DNA of 64,000 nt, from contig NZ_CCVW01000002.1 of the NCBI RefSeq assembly GCF_000756815.1, forward strand, positions 62,001-126,000, read 5' to 3'. A program made the translations under genes and the position numbers. How positions within the stretch are numbered: the first letter of the stretch is position 1; each line of letters opens with the position of its first letter. The stretch comes from Legionella massiliensis. GTDB taxonomy: Bacteria; Pseudomonadota; Gammaproteobacteria; Legionellales; Legionellaceae. The notes under the pieces are model-generated. The model was not told the DNA's origin. It saw nothing but the letters and a program-made list of their open reading frames with translations, and made no database searches. Below are positions 63,192 through 64,000 of the stretch, one piece after another.

Positions 63192-63950
63192 TTAAATAAT
63201 CATTGAGCATATGATTGCATTGGCATAATTACTACCCGTTTTCAGCCTGTTTAGCACTTGATTATTTGCTTTATTGAAGCTGCCTTGGCCTAAATAGAAA
63301 AATCGATAGCCACATTCTAGAGGTGCTTGACCAAAAACCTGATTGATTCTTACGCCAAATCCAGCTGTAGCACTGAATGTAGTAGAGCTATGGCTAGAAA
63401 AAATGTTATCAGGAATCGTTATACCATCTAGTGAATGCTCTTTAAATCCATCCGCTTTTATGAAATTTGGTCCTATGCCGGCATCAAGGGTTAGCGCATA
63501 TTTAGGAAATTTTGTTTTAATCGTTGATTTTGCAATAGCATAGACAGGGTAATGTCTAAGATTGTAATGATAGGAAAGATTAGTGAATAAATTTTCTTGA
63601 ATGACATCGCCTACTACGCCCGTTTTCGCCAGATAGAACGCATTAATTCCATAGCTCATTCTAAAAAATGATGTTTCTTGGCCATCTAGAAAATAGCCTA
63701 GTCCGACCAGACCGTTACTTCTCTTATGCTTGGTTAGAGTAAATTCATCCCCAACTAAGTCTTGAATATTAATATGTTGTGCCTGGCCTTGGCTGCTCCA
63801 ATAACCGCCAAATTGAATAATTACATGACCTTGTTTCAATGAAGAAGGAAGACTAGATAAAAAATTAGGGTTTGGCAGCGCAATGGATGCATGGATCCCA
63901 GTCAATACAAAAAGCAAAAATTGCCAGCATTTATTTTTATTAAAAAACAT
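63192..63950 (-). CDS. Probable outer-membrane beta-barrel protein
   Basis: The 252-residue protein has a signal peptide (KCWQFLLFVLTGIHASIALP). It shows alternating hydrophobic and polar strands: GHVIIQFGGYWSSQGQAQHI, NGLVGLGYFLDGQETSF, FSATAGFGVRINQVFG. It ends with the strand NAIICSMII, as expected for a small outer-membrane barrel. Several Tyr and Phe residues could form girdles. The function is unknown; adhesion or a porin-like role are possibilities. ATG 63950 has a poor ribosome site. It may form a unit with 61393-63132. The last 50 bases of the window hold nothing identifiable. Confidence 0.65.
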   Translation of the reverse strand: MFFNKNKCWQFLLFVLTGIHASIALPNPNFLSSLPSSLKQGHVIIQFGGYWSSQGQAQHINIQDLVGDEFTLTKHKRSNGLVGLGYFLDGQETSFFRMSYGINAFYLAKTGVVGDVIQENLFTNLSYHYNLRHYPVYAIAKSTIKTKFPKYALTLDAGIGPNFIKADGFKEHSLDGITIPDNIFSSHSSTTFSATAGFGVRINQVFGQAPLECGYRFFYLGQGSFNKANNQVLNRLKTGSNYANAIICSMII

Positions 63951-64000
63951 AGAATGTCCCTATCAATTTCAGTTCCTTTTCCTGAATTGCGGTTGATACT

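Overview
The window reads as an AT-rich Legionella-type genome (gammaproteobacterial intracellular pathogen or amoeba parasite), though I could not run a search to confirm this. The evidence is a ChiA-like GH18 chitinase with a secretion signal, several proteins with eukaryote-like features (SET domain, leucine-rich repeats, ankyrin-like repeats, C-terminal CaaX boxes, coiled-coil membrane proteins), and a dense background of decayed insertion sequences and short palindromic elements. No rRNA, tRNA or CRISPR array was seen. The few housekeeping-like genes are cytochrome bd oxidase (cydAB), cold-shock proteins, a LysR regulator, a Rid protein and acetyltransferases.

Layout. 0-10 kb: a LysR regulator, a 748-residue unknown protein, an IS3-family fragment carrying the 5' part of a group II intron, a small unknown gene, an alpha/beta hydrolase, and an IS6-family element whose transposase lacks its middle catalytic Asp. 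10-19 kb: a RES-Xre toxin-antitoxin pair and a giant 1800-residue protein (26-residue repeats, putative glycosyltransferase, SF2 helicase). Fragments of a Tn3-family transposase lie on both sides and a resolvase fragment lies on the right, so this may be cargo of a decayed Tn3-type transposon. 19-24 kb: a 591-residue unknown protein, broken genes, an IS5-family element split into opposite orientations, and a protein ending in CALS. 24-28.3 kb: cydAB, a photolyase relic and a solitary, divergent TrpC-like protein. 28.7-34.6 kb: three copies of one IS6-family element in alternating orientation, enclosing a RelE/Xre/HEPN module and an unknown gene, followed by an IS30 relic cut by a 223-bp element with long terminal inverted repeats. 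34.9-41.7 kb: a Rid protein, a deleted IS3 copy, a 792-residue zinc-ribbon/nuclease-like protein converging on a tyrosine recombinase, and a PadR-carotenoid oxygenase operon. 41.8-52 kb: mostly effector-like genes (SET domain, two membrane coiled-coil proteins, a Sel1-like protein, a protein ending in CLIM, a HAD-like protein with a membrane hairpin). 52-55 kb: an acetyltransferase interrupted by an intact IS3 element, and a DUF1993-cold shock pair. 55-64 kb: two LRR proteins, the chitinase, and several exported proteins including a probable outer-membrane barrel.

The strongest candidates for new biology are the repeat-glycosyltransferase-helicase fusion, the zinc-ribbon/PD-(D/E)XK protein beside a recombinase, the two CaaX-box proteins, the SET protein, and a TrpC-like enzyme that appears to have lost two conserved active-site residues. 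At the DNA level the most notable signals are three ~196-bp elements whose long terminal arms stay paired while their sequence changes, and a toxin-antitoxin promoter with an operator palindrome between its -35 and -10 boxes.
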